Source of the DNA: Heterobilharzia americana
Taxonomy: Eukaryota; Platyhelminthes; Trematoda; Strigeidida; Schistosomatidae
Length of the DNA: 64,000 nucleotides
Assembly: GCA_944470555.2 (NCBI GenBank)
Contig: OX104128.1
Location: forward strand, 63,619,257 to 63,683,256
Reading direction: 5' to 3'
The notes below the pieces were generated by a model, which was given only the letters and a program-made list of their open reading frames with translations, was not told the DNA's origin and ran no database searches. A program made the translations under genes and the position numbers. Shown one piece after another: positions 34,900 through 46,046 of this stretch (its first letter is position 1; each line of letters starts with the position of its first letter).

Positions 34900-36890
34900 A
34901 GACAGGTGAAGAGGGTCAGGGGTATGTCAGGAGCCTATGTTTGAGTATGATCTGGCATCATACCACACTAGTTACCATTATTTACAGTTTCAGTGGGTGG
35001 GAGGGGAGGCGATTTTGGTTATGAAGAGGTGGGGTCGGGTGAGTCACTTGGTTCACCTTGAACTTGGTGTGAAAGTGGGGTGGAGAGTTGTGTTGCGGCC
35101 TCACCTATGTCTGAGGACGGGTATGTCAGATAAGCGGCGTCCCTTTTTGTACGTTGGCGAGCTAGTTGGGCGTAGCTTAGCTGGGCCTGCATCTAAAGTG
35201 CCAACGAAAGGCACACTGTCCAGAACCTTTGCGCCTACCACCGTGGGTAGGGTATATGAGCCGGATCGGGCCGGAGAAAACGGTTGTCGTGGGATTGGCT
35301 GTCCAGTGACATATAACTGGAAGGAAAATCTGGTAATGAGGGAGCAATAATATTGTCCGAGAAGTGGCGTTCTTGCAGCGTACTGCAATTTAGTGGGCCG
35401 CCTAGACTATTACGCGCCTCACTGTAGTGCCTGTATTCCATAAAGTTACGGTCACACAGGCTAGACACGTGCGGTTGGTCATAAGTATTCCAACTATGGA
35501 CGTTGGTATTCGGTGTGTATGAGGAATGGGGTACTTGAGAAGCGTGATTAAGTAGGTAGTGTGCGATATGTTCGGTTATGTACGGTCTCGGATGTGCATA
35601 TGGAGAACTACCTACTGGGTAGTTTTGACTTCCAAACATGGTCCTGGAGTGTAGGTCTTCCGTGGAAGGGGTTCGCTGAAGAGTTTACCCGTTGTTCGTG
35701 TGCTGATATGGCAGCATACCATTTCGCTTGTTTTCTGCGGGCCTGGGATAGCCCGAATTATGAGCTCGTTTAAGTTGGTCATGTGAACGAGATTCCTTGT
35801 AGTTTGTGTATGAGGCATTCGACATCTTAGCTTCAGAATAACCCTGGACCCTGTCTTTCTGCCTGTGCAGAGTGGGTTTTTCGGGATATTTGGTTTTCGT
35901 TCTTAACGATGGCTGCTCTTGCATATCAGGCGGGGGATAGATCTTTCACGAGCAACAGTTTTATCACCACTAGACACAGAGCCAGCAGTAGAACTAGTAG
36001 GTGTCAGCAAAATGATTTTTGACGGGATTGTTTCGGTATCCAAGGCATTCGGGCAATCAGTAGCTGAAGAACATCTGTTTTTAGGTGGTCTATGTCGTGG
36101 GCCTATATTACATTTGTAGGTTCGCCGCCGGTTAACAGTCTTTCGTGATACTATCTTAACGTTCCTAAGTTTAGTAGTGAAAAAATAGTGTCACAAGAAC
36201 CAACGAATTGGGTGGACCTTCGTTGGCTGTCAAAAGGAAATAGAACCGGGCAGCAGTATTTCTAGTGTTTCTTCAAGAACTTAAAGCAGCCGCTTGGAAT
36301 ACCTAACATGTTAGCAGCGTTAGGAAGTACTTTCTTTACGGTATTTATAGGCATTTTATCTGGGACATTGTATACAATTGCCTCTGGCCAGCTGCTATGT
36401 GCTTTATGACTTCGGAAGAGATGTAATTGATTGCATTCTCTGCCTTTATCACGGCATCAGGCTCGGTCTGGACTTTGCTTCCAGTATCTGTGAGGGTTAT
36501 GTTAAATTTGGTGGTCAGCAGCTTCAAAGACGCTATGTCCTGCATGTCTCGTACTATATCCGCTATGTTGAATAGAATTACGTCACTTAAGGGGACCTTG
36601 GAGCGGAGTTCGTTCACTTGCAGCCGTAGGCCTTGGCTTGTTTCTTTAAGTTTGGAAACAGCTGAGAGTTCCATACTGAGAATTACCAATTTAGATTCAA
36701 CCGTCTGTACAGCACCTGAAAGATCTGCTACAGCTTTCATCTGTGCACTAGTGCCATCTACGGTTGTTTTGAGACGCAGATAGTCCTCAGTCGTTAGGCC
36801 AATCATCGAGCTGCTCGTCAAAACACTTGTCAGTTCTAACATCGGTGTTTTGTCTAATTTTGCACCGATGTAATCCTTGCTAGAACTCAC
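34900..36890 (-). pseudogene. Probable ORF1 of element B
   Basis: The first 181 codons (36890-36345) are open and rich in heptad-like leucine/valine spacing (VADLSGAVQTVESKLVILSM, ELSAVSKLKETSQGLRLQV), predicting a coiled coil as in many non-LTR ORF1 trimerisation regions. After a frame change, VYNVPDKMPINTVKKVLP resembles LMYNLPDHIPVHHLRDLC of the orphan ORF1 at 29465, supporting ORF1 identity. Further broken frames (35924-35235) are proline-, serine- and histidine-rich. Confidence 0.6.
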
Positions 36891-37149
36891 ATTAGTTTAA
36901 TTCGATAACAAAAAATGGTTAAGAACAGTTTTTTGCTACTATGGACCTGGCTGGGGCCTCTACGAGCACGTTTATTTAAGTTTCGACCCATTAGGGTGGG
37001 GTCGGAGAACCGCGATCAGTTGGATATGGTAAGTAGCGCGGGGAAGGTTTGTGCCAGTGGCCATATATGAAAGCCTGTACAACAGCTTGCTCAGGCCATA
37101 ACAACTATTCAAAAGCACAGAGATGTGAATTTCTGTGCTTTGTGAACAC

Positions 37150-38640
37150 TATTAGTGTACAAGAGTGCGAGACAACAGCGAAAAACAACATAGCGATAAA
37201 CCGAGAATAGCTGCAAGAATATAACGCAAGTTGCGAACGTACCGCTTCAGGGCCACTTTCAATTTGTTGACAGTGCCGGCAGCTACTGTAGAGAGCCTAA
37301 AGTCCTTAGAATTTCCCGTTGAGGCATCACTTAGGGGTTGCATCCGCCGTGCACACTGTGGTGTGGATCTACGACGAAAATTAATTAGACCAAGAAAACT
37401 CCTTAGTGGCATCATAGAGGTGGGTACTGGTTGACGGCCTCCGCTTTTTTTGGCAATGGCGATATTCCTTTCCTGCCAGTCATGTGTCCTAAGAATCAAA
37501 TATCCTCAACCCGGAATACACACTTACTCTGATCACCGCAATGCAGTCATCGGTTAGCTTTTGTAAGGCCGCTCGTATGTGACTCTCATGTGAGTCTAAA
37601 CCCGCGCTGGCAATCAGTAAGTCGTCAATGTATGGTCTGTTCAATGGTAAGCCTCGGAGAAGATCATCCATAAAACGCCAGAAAGTTCGTGCAACATTCC
37701 GAAGGCCAAACGACATCCGCACAAATTAGCGTAAACCAAATGGAGTGGTGATCGCTGTTTTTGGAACGTCTTCTTCGGCCACCGGCCTACTTTGGTATTG
37801 AAATAATGGAGAATATTCGTGGCTCAGGTGGATGGTCTTGGTTGTATTGTTCTCTGAGTGCGAACAAGGTCTATTTTAGCGAATATAGTGGCTTCCTCAA
37901 GACAGCTGGTGAAATCCTGAATATGCTGTATCGGGTACCTATCAGGAATGGTTTGTTTGTTTAGTGCTCTATAATCAGCACACGGTAACAAGTCTGCTTA
38001 ATCTTTCTTGGGCACTGTAAATAACGAGGAGGCACACTGACTCCTGGAAGGGAAAACGATGTTTCGCTAAAGCATATAATCGAATTCAGCCCCAGCGGTT
38101 TTCATTTTATCTGGCGCTAGTCTCCTGGGTTTCGCGAATACCGGTGGCCTTGTGTTTTTATGCTATGTGACACCTTAGGACTAACATGAGAGGTCTGGGC
38201 TTTGGATGACTCCAGGTTTAGAAAATCTGCCTATATATTCCTAGACTTTTTGGTTGATAGTGGAGGAGACTGTACCGGGTTTAAGGATGTGATTGTGCCA
38301 ATTTCGCCCGCCGTGTGTTTAGGAGTTTCTTCCAGTGTTAGCCTCCGGTTCTTGTTTGCCGAAAATTCATACCTCTCCAAAAAATCTACATCCACTATTG
38401 CTAGGTCTAGTTCTATTGCGGTGAGGACCCAAGGGAATCGCTGTCTAAACCCAAGATGCAGGGTGATGGCTTTTTATCCAAAAGCCGCTATTCGTGTTTT
38501 ATTGGCAGCCTGCGGCGTGACTAATGATCTTTGGCGTCCGCTTTCTACCCTGCTTAGTGGAAGGGTACTAAAAGCGGCTACCCTTATCTACTTAGAATTC
38601 TACGCAAAAATTTCTGTCTGTGACACAGAATAGGCGACCG
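37150..38640 (-). pseudogene. Gypsy pol fragment: protease tail, RT, start of RNase H
   Basis: RT core: MSFGLRNVARTFWRFMDDLL, then PYIDDLLIASAGLDSH (about 37650-37590) with the catalytic YIDD intact. Further on is LRSFLGLINFRRR-TPQCARRMQPL (about 37415-37350), the RT-RNase H connection. Upstream, at about 38470-38280 in a shifted frame, TAIELDLAIVDVDFLERYEF is the typical sequence after the retropepsin domain (ILGADFL). Frames are interrupted in several places. Confidence 0.8.
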
Positions 38641-39480
38641 TTCGGGTGCCCCCGTCAGTAGTCCCTTCTTAGAAGTCAGGCCTCAGTTTCCCCGTTTGTT
38701 AGGAAATCGCTTAGGTCGGGCGCATGAGTCTGCACATCGTTTGAAGTGTGCGCCGTACTTCCAGTGATGCCAACAGGATTGTCCGGACTGCCGATAACGT
38801 CCAGTTCTAATTTATGATTTGAGTCTCAGCGGCGACTTGCCACTTTGGTTTTGACTTAGTTGGATTTGAGTCATGGCTTCCGCTGGTGTTTTCACGTCTG
38901 CCACCAATTCTGTGATGATAGAGTCCTCAGATAAGCTGCGACTAGTGTGCAGTGGTGGGTCGTCTTCCTTGGCTGCCCCCCCTTCGTGATGCGATCTGCA
39001 GCTTGGGCCAATTGTATAAGTGGAGTTTTTGGGTCCTGTGCGTCTGGTGCATATTAGACATGATGCAGCAGTGCCTGAATCCAACCTCAGTTGACGATGG
39101 CTTTTCCAACCGCATTGTCTCCCACCATCCTTTTCAAGTGTCTCAAAAGCCGTGACGGAAACTCATCTTTTAACAACTCCCTTTGTAGCAGGCATTGGAT
39201 GCGCTGGCTGTCTGATAATCATCAGCGGCTTGTTATCGTACGCTTGGGCATGGAATAAGGTTGCTCGTCAGGGGTGCTGACTGTGAGGTCACGAACCTCT
39301 TTACTGACTGGGAGAGGAAGAATGGAGCCCAAGTCCTTTTAGTTCAGTTCCTCTGACTTTATGTTTTGTCGGTCAGAGAAATGCTGTAGCCGAGCAAACT
39401 ATAGTTCTGGGTCTTGCTTATCAAAGTCTGGTGACCGACTCGTAGTAGTGACCAACGTCAACCTCCTGTCAAACGAACTC
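38641..39480 (-). pseudogene. Gypsy gag fragment
   Basis: Minus-strand pieces (QRIQCLLQRELLKDEFPSRL, then LLRHLKRMVGDNAVGK, and later LIQLAQAADRITKGGQP) match the pattern of fluke gypsy gag (L.RLP..V...L......L..LA..AD.I). No zinc knuckle was seen. Stops interrupt it. Confidence 0.6.
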
Positions 39481-42019
39481 CTTCATTAAATTGTAATCAA
39501 TATCAATATGGCTAGATATTTTGAGATTCAAGAACGACAAATAAACGATTAAAATGAATAAAGGCAAGGAATACACGTTGTCGGGCTCACCTATGTTTGA
39601 CACAAGGGCTTATGGCCAACGCTCGGAATAATTTGCTTTGGACAAACACAACGTAGTAAATAAGAAAGCAGAGACAGAAGTACAACTTTTTCGTTCCAAG
39701 CACTCTAATGGACAGGTCAAGCGAGTAAAATTCGACAAGCATATTAACATTCATTCGCCATTTAATAGCAGTCAACAGTGAATACAAAGTTTATAACAAA
39801 TAGAAGCCACAACCAAGTTTGCTGGGAGCTATTAGATATCCTGATTATTGGCCTGAGAATCTGTCATTTCAGGGGCATGTGAAGATTTTACTGTCAGCTC
39901 CACTGGGAGTAAATGAGTGCCACTTTTGTTTCTGAGAATCGTGAGCATATTTGTCCACGATACCCTTGGTTTCTAGTTCTCAGATTCGTTCAACAACCAT
40001 AAATGTAGGCTGAACCAAGCTACATGCTTTCTAAGTATCTATTTGGCAGCTCCTAGATTTTCTCATTCATCTTTGATACCAGAAAACTTATCAGCAACTA
40101 GGGCATGGGGCTGTAAGGGTAATTTATAAACATCTCTCTGTCATTTTGCTGATAATGGTTAATTCCTCGGTATATGAGCGCATTTTCACAGCCTACTTAT
40201 CTTGGCACGAATGATGTTTGGCCCACGTTTTACACTTGTAGTGCACATTGTTTCTGGCGGAGCTGATCGTTCTCATTAGGGGCATTGCTGTTCCACTCGA
40301 CTACATTGAACGTGGTAAGGCGGTTGGCTAAAAAATCTCTTGGCTCACTCTCGTGCCTAGTTTGTTGACCATTGTTGTCAGTTGCGTTCGCGTGTTTTGC
40401 TGCCAGCCACTGCTCTTCTACTTGACTTCCTAGTGGCATATGACTAGGTTTTGGACTGGATGTGGGTAAGGTTTTCGCGAATTCATTGGCCTACCGTCTA
40501 AACCTGCAGCACTACCGAGTATTTTTCCTACGGCATGCTGCCCAACTGGCTTTACCTGTGGAATCGTATTGCGGTAAGGTTTGATGCAGTTGGGTGTTGA
40601 GGGCATCGGTCGTCCAAGGTGAATGGAAGCACCTGCTTGGCGTACTCCTCGCAATACAACAATGACCACTGCTCGTACGTTGGCTCTTTTGAGAGTCAGG
40701 AGGACAACACCGGTATGAGCTGTACTATCAGCAGTCAAGTGTTTGCTTCCAGCTTTCTGAGTTGAACCGCTTATCATGCTTAGGTTTTCACAATGCAGAG
40801 GACGGACAAATCAGGACCACGACCAAATCTTAGGTAACTTTCTTTCATATTAACAGCAAAGCCACTTCTCGCAACAACTTCACTCGACAGCTGAGCTGCA
40901 GCGGACTTCGGATATGGCATCCGCCAACTTTTTAAAAAGGTGGTGCCGAGGGTTTATCGTTTCACTCTTCCTTTTTCCTACTCAGACAGTGCTTAACGTA
41001 CTGTGGATGGTGTACCCGCGAGAAACGTTGAGTCATTAAAATCATCCAAGCGAGCCGGTAGTCATTTTCGTAAGAATGGAAACTTTGAAAAATCATTGGG
41101 CCTTGTGGGGCCTTTTGCACTTTGCAAAATCGGTGTTCTCAACGATTGAGCTGTGGACGGCATAGGGGTAGTTATTTCAGTGGGTTGTTCCTCGTGGCTA
41201 GTGCGTGCAACCCTGGTTATCGCCGAGTACAGGATGACGGTAAGCTGAGATTTGGTGGCACTCACTTGCTTCGTGGGGCAAGTGATCGTTGAGAATGCAG
41301 TTCTGCCGCTGCTGCCGGAAGATGAAAAATTCGGCTGCGAGGTGTAGAACCATAGTTCATCATAAAAGCTATCCAGTTCCAAATGAACCGCTTTCTGAGT
41401 TAGGGTTTCAGTTGGCAGGTGTTTCATTGTCATGCCAGGCACGATTATCAAAGCATCGAAACCTCCCGAGACTTCCATACGAACAACTTACTCTAAACAT
41501 CCACACCCTAAGCCACAAATAGTCATCACAATTTTCAAGAAATACGCTGAAACCAACGGCCTCCTGATGGCCGCTATTTGGTTAAATGCTGTATCGAAAG
41601 TACTTCACCCTTATGCGTGTAGTATTCTCCTCTCCTGCCCTCCTGCTGAGTGCGTTTTGTTCTTGTAAAGTATTCAAAAACATTGACCACTCATTTTGTT
41701 TGACTTCATTCAATTTGCCTGTTCCACCATATTTAACCTCTTGTCTCGATTAGTGTTACAATTGTATTTCGTTTTGAATAGAAGCTGCAGTAGCCGTCTA
41801 AGCTTAAGGTTCGTAATCAAGTTTAGGACAAACATTTGGCTGTACAAACAGCTTTCGCGGGGTTCACTTACCGTTTTTCGGCGACCAATTGTTTTGGATT
41901 TGGTTGGTTTCACTTTGGGTTTCGGGGACACCGGAAATTCGTATCTTCGTTACGTGCTACTCAGCGGATGTGACGTACCACCCCCTATGACCCTACGGCT
42001 TGATCTCAATCATTAGCGT
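39481..42019. other. Unassigned, mostly minus-strand open frames
   Basis: Open frames at 40430-40777 and 41062-41478 (minus) and 41696-42016 (plus) have no motif I recognise. The region is likely more TE debris (5' part of the gypsy element or another ORF1), but this cannot be shown. Confidence 0.3.
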
Positions 42020-42430
42020 TCGTCACATTATTCTTCCTTTCCCTGATTCTCTGAATCAACGTATATTTTTCGTTTTATTTTATTTCCTTTTGTCTTATCT
42101 CGCTTCAGCTTCGTTGTTTTCTTCTAATTTTGCTTGCCTTCCCTTTACGATAACTCCTGACAACAACCTGGTGGCATGACACCCGATTTACCCTTCTGGA
42201 ACGTACACCCAAGACAAAGTATTAAACCCTCTGCAACGTTAGCCAACCCCAACCGCCCTTCTTCTTTGCCAGAGAGAGAGTCTGTAAGTGGGTAGACCAG
42301 CCACATCAGAATCTACCGAATGCCTGGAATCGTTCTGCCACACCTAAAAGCAAGCTTGAAGAAACTAATTGGTTTATACAAGCTCGTCAAACAGATATTG
42401 GATTTCTAGGTGCACTGGCTAAAAGGGACG
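42020..42430 (+). repeat. CR1-like 3' untranslated end (first of three nested copies)
   Basis: A pyrimidine-rich stretch (about 42020-42150) and a CTGGTGGCATGA block are followed by an end segment AGAAACTAATTGGTTTATAC then AGATATTGGATTTC. This matches the 3' end of the copy at 45310-45985 (AAATTAGTTTACACTAGTTC then AGATATTGGATATTG). Only the 3' end of this copy remains. Confidence 0.6.
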
Positions 42431-42799
42431 TGGCTTTTGGTCATAAAATTTGCAAAAAGCGGGCATGCTAGTAGTGTGATAATGACGTACTAGACCAATA
42501 TTACACCTTCATGGCGCGTCATCCAAGCGTGTGCTTCTAGTACGCCTGCCCGCAGTGTCGTGTTATTCCACTTCTGTCCACAGGCTGTCTTAGAGAAGTT
42601 AAAGACCCCACAGTGGCCACTGAGATGCCGGCACCTGCACAAACTACTGCCGCAAGTGGGAGCTTAAAAAACAATAATGACAGCATCGTTTCTCGAACAG
42701 CCACAGCTGCGAACTGTCCGAAAGGGGCCGAACGATGGCTAGCCCCACTATCGGCCACCTCAGCAACAAACCTCAAAGTTGTTCCAGCGGCTACCCCCA
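42431..42799 (+). other. No clear gene; alanine/threonine-rich frame
   Basis: The short frame at 42613-42816 (ATEMPAPAQTTAASGS) has no identifiable domain. It probably belongs to the adjacent CR1-like copy. Confidence 0.3.
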
Positions 42800-43769
42800 A
42801 TATGCATCGGGAATAATGAGTTACGGTGGACAAATAGCGGATGTCTGGGTGCCCTAACTTCAGGACTGCCTGAGGCTGTTCAAGACCTACATACTGCTTT
42901 ACCTAAAGGTCCACAACGTCGTTGTGCCACCATACCCGAGAAGAGATGTGAACCTTCTGGAGAAAGTCCAGAGACCAGCAACAAAGGTTTTTGTGGAAAT
43001 AAGACAAAAACCCCATGAGAATAGGCTGAAAGGCCTAGGGCTTAACCGTTTTAGATGCGTGGGTTACGTGGTGACTCGGTAACTGTCAGCAAAATGTCAA
43101 GTAATCCAAGCCGTCCGAACAGCGGAATCCTGCCGAACGACCTCTGTGGCAGCCCTTGTGGTAACCCTAGGAGAACCACCCGCCAAGGGGTGAGAACCCC
43201 CGTGAATTCTCATCTTTTCCTGTCTGTGAGTTGGAGGCCACTGGTATTCATTATCTGCCGAGGTTGCTACTGCTCCATCTGCTAACAGATTCAAGAAGAG
43301 GTTGGACAGCTGCACAGCGACATACGATCTGCACTCATCCAGATGGCATACGGACTAGGTTAATACAACTTACTAATTCCGTACAACTCAGCATAGTCAA
43401 CCCTACACCAAATCTTTTGTACCACCACGATCATAGCCAACTTGACCCAGCTCAACACTTCCCCTAGACGTCTGAAGTTACCACCCTCTACTAACGGTAC
43501 TATTATCTCCATTCCCATAGCTCGTCTTATCACCCTACTCGCTCTTTCGCTTCCCCCCGACTCCATGCTCTCACAGCGCTTGATAAAAGTCCTCCCTATC
43601 ACTTGTCTTCCGTGAATCTACCCGGGGTTTCCCCTTCCATTCCGCTTCCTTTCACCTTTTCTTTTTTGTTTCATTTCTTAGCACTTCCGCTCTCCTGATT
43701 TCTCTGAACATCTTTTCTACCTTCGTTTTAAGACCAGTTGAGCCTACTGTCTGGTGGCATGATGCTTGA
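42800..43769 (+). pseudogene. CR1-like ORF2 C-terminal tail and 3' UTR (second nested copy)
   Basis: Broken + strand frames read LLYLKVHNVVVPPYPRRDVN, LLEKVQRPATKVFVEIRQKP, HENRLKGLGLNRF and, after a frame change, ANRFKKRLDSCTATYDL at about 43285-43335. This is the standard CR1 ORF2 ending (LE.VQR.ATK....L....Y..RL..L.L......FK..LD). A pyrimidine-rich 3' UTR with the CTGGTGGCATGA block follows to about 43765, where the next copy begins abruptly inside its RT domain. Confidence 0.75.
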
Positions 43770-45985
43770 GGAGCCCATCTGCAGCAGTTCTTGGAAAATT
43801 TAATCAACTTAGTCCAGGTAAGTCCCCTGGCTGCGGTAACCTAAAACCAGTGATTCTAATAAACTGCTCCGAGGTGCTTACAGAACCACTCTGCAACCTC
43901 TTTGAGTACTCAGCAGAGTCGCGCAAACTCCCTAACGAATGAAAGAGCGACATCTCACCAATCTTCAAAGTAGGAGACAGAAAAAACCCCGACAGCTACA
44001 GGCCAATTGCTCTACTTCCTGCTCTGTCGGCAGTGTTGGAAAGCCTGGTTGCTGACACTGCCTTGGAACTCCTCAATAAGGAAAACACTGTCCATTCTGC
44101 TCAGCATGGCTTCCGGAGTGGTCGCTTATGTGCCACCAACATACTAATCGCCTATGACGACTGGACACAAAGCTGGGATAACAGAAAACCGGTGCATGTG
44201 GTATTTCTCGACCTAGCCAAAGCATTTGACAGTGTCCCACCCACAGTCCTGCTTCACAAGATCATGTCAGCTGGTATAAGTGAACCAGCACTCTCTTGGT
44301 TCTAGAAGTACCTGGAAGGGAGGCAGTTCTGTACTGAAGTAAACAGACTACGGTCGGAGTGGAGACCATGGACATCAGGAGTATCCCAGGGAGAAATCCA
44401 GGACCACTTCTGTTCTTGCTGTTTGCCAACGATCTGCCAGACGAAATATCCTCGCCCATCCTCCCCCTCGCTGATGAAATTAAAATTTGGAGGGTGGTAA
44501 ACGAAGAAGCTGACTGCGCAGCTCTACAAAATTGCTTGCAGTGACTCTAACTCTGGTCGTCGGAAAGTGGCCTGAGCTCCAAGCTGGAAAAGTGCAAAGT
44601 AATGCATATCGGTAAGTGTGAAGGAAGTACGACCGACTCTCAGTACACGTTGAGCAACCGTGCTACCACCAGGGTGTCCGTGGAGAAAGATTTGGGGGTC
44701 AACTTCTCCTACACCTTGGACACCAGCTCCAACTACAAAGGTATGACAACCAGGGCGAATGCCATCCCACACCTTTTTGCGTAGACGGCTTGGCGCCCTT
44801 ACTCCCGAACTCTTCCTCACCATTTTCAAATCATACATGCGACCGCATCCAGAGGTCTTCAATACGGTGGCTTCCTCAACACTCAAGAGAGACTCCAATC
44901 TCCTTGAAGGAATACAAAGAACTGCAACAAAATCAGTTGTGGGGCTAAGGGGCGAGACGTATCCTGAAGGACTTAAACACCTAAACCCATATACCTTGGG
45001 TTATCGCAGGAAGGGGGTGACCTCTTTATGGCATGCAAGATGGCCCATGAGACAGACCACGCAAACAAATCAATTTTGCCTGCAATTCAGCGGTCTTCAC
45101 GAGGAAACCCCATCAAGATGGCACACCAGAGATCCAACACCATGCTCAGGTCCAGTTTTTTCTCCCTGGCAGTATGTGCTTTATGGAAAGCCTTACCGCG
45201 ACATGTCGTCATACCTTCCTCACTCGACTCATTCAAGAGACGACTAGACAGTTATGTCACTTCGCATGGTCTACCATGGACGTACTCAGGTAGCCACCAC
45301 CCTCACTAGCCCCTAACTCCCTCCTACCTACCACGAACTACCCCGCTCCTTAATACACCTAGATTACCCAGTAATTCTTCTGTAGGAACTAAACCGACAC
45401 TACCATTCGGGCAATTCCCACACACTCTTCTCTCTTTCATTTCTCTTCTTTGCCCCTTCCTTTTGTCTTCTCCTTTTCTTTCTTTTGTCCTCTTTTCTCT
45501 TCCTTTAAGTTCTTTTTTCTTCTTCTTTCTCTCAATTTTTTACCACTACCTTACCATTCTCTTTCATTTACCTGCACAGACAGGAGCCGCCACAGTGCCT
45601 AGTAGACCGTAGCTCCCCACCCACTCTACGAATTACAACTTACTAACCCACAAAACATCCACCTCACCGAAGATAAAAGCAAGAAAGCAGAGCCGGTCTC
45701 CTCGTCCACTGCGGAGGTGAACCGAACAACTCTAACCAAGCCCTGAGAACTAGACGTGAGAGATTAAAAACTGTCAGTTTTCTACGCTCGCACTGTCAAT
45801 ATTGGATATTGCAACACGCAACCACCCATCAGGCTAACCAGATCTACAGTAGGTGGCTGGCTAGACGTACTGCATCTAAATCTACTAAAGACCCGGAATC
45901 ACTCCGAAAGGCCTAGAAGCGAGAGTAGAGAAATAAATTAGTTTACACTAGTTCGTAAAAAGATATTGGATATTGATGGGTCTGG
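43770..45985 (+). pseudogene. CR1-like RT fragment with 3' end (third nested copy), abutting MED12
   Basis: RT from KPVILINCSEVLTEPLCNLF (about 43846) through DRKNPDSYRPIALLPALSAV, STVHSAQHGFRSGR-type sequence (VHSAQHGFRSGRLC, about 44092-44133) and motif A FLDLAKAFDSV (about 44206-44238). Motif C reads LADEIKIW (about 44467-44493) instead of FADDIKIW, so catalytic residues are lost. The tail (LLEGIQRTATKSVVGLRGET, about 44900-44960) and FKRRLDSYVTSHGLPWTYSG (about 45232-45290) reach the usual end. The pyrimidine-rich 3' UTR and terminal segment stop at about 45985. A 5'-truncated CR1-like insertion is the simplest reading. It has the same orientation as MED12. Confidence 0.82.
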
Positions 45986-46046
45986 CGAGTTTTCAACCTT
46001 GGCGTTACTACTGGCGTTTAGATGACTAAATAATCATAATTTAGAG
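45986..46046 (+). promoter_or_regulatory. MED12 immediate 5' flank with acceptor-like AG
   Basis: About 60 bp separate the CR1-like 3' end from the MED12 start codon. Two acceptor-like sites occur (GGCGTTTAG ending about 46021 and ATAATTTAG ending about 46043). Flukes add a spliced leader to some mRNAs, or a 5' UTR intron may exist, and either would use such a site. No TATA box or other core promoter element is clear. Confidence 0.35.

Larger units (their letters stand above)
31700..36890 (-). mobile_element. CR1/SR1-like non-LTR retrotransposon (element B), two ORFs, decayed
   Basis: Minus-strand order: coiled-coil-type ORF1 (36890-36345, then broken frames to about 34900), endonuclease (about 34780-34250), RT (about 34250-32560), C-terminal tail (to about 32150) and a 3' untranslated region to about 31700. 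ORF2 is closely similar in layout to element A, including the conserved SDHR and KKPLLP..VRRKLHKLS linker motifs (NARRKLRELS in element A). Confidence 0.8.
37150..39480 (-). mobile_element. Ty3/gypsy-like LTR retrotransposon gag-pol remnant, no LTRs seen
   Basis: A minus-strand gag-like part precedes protease- and RT-like parts, in gypsy order. I could not find a repeated flanking sequence that would be an LTR pair, so this is an internal fragment. Confidence 0.75.

Noticed and set aside
37150..39480. Gypsy remnant as an infectious retrovirus or a domesticated gag-pol gene
   Set aside because: Frames are broken in many places, no envelope gene or LTR pair is visible, and no extended open frame is maintained.
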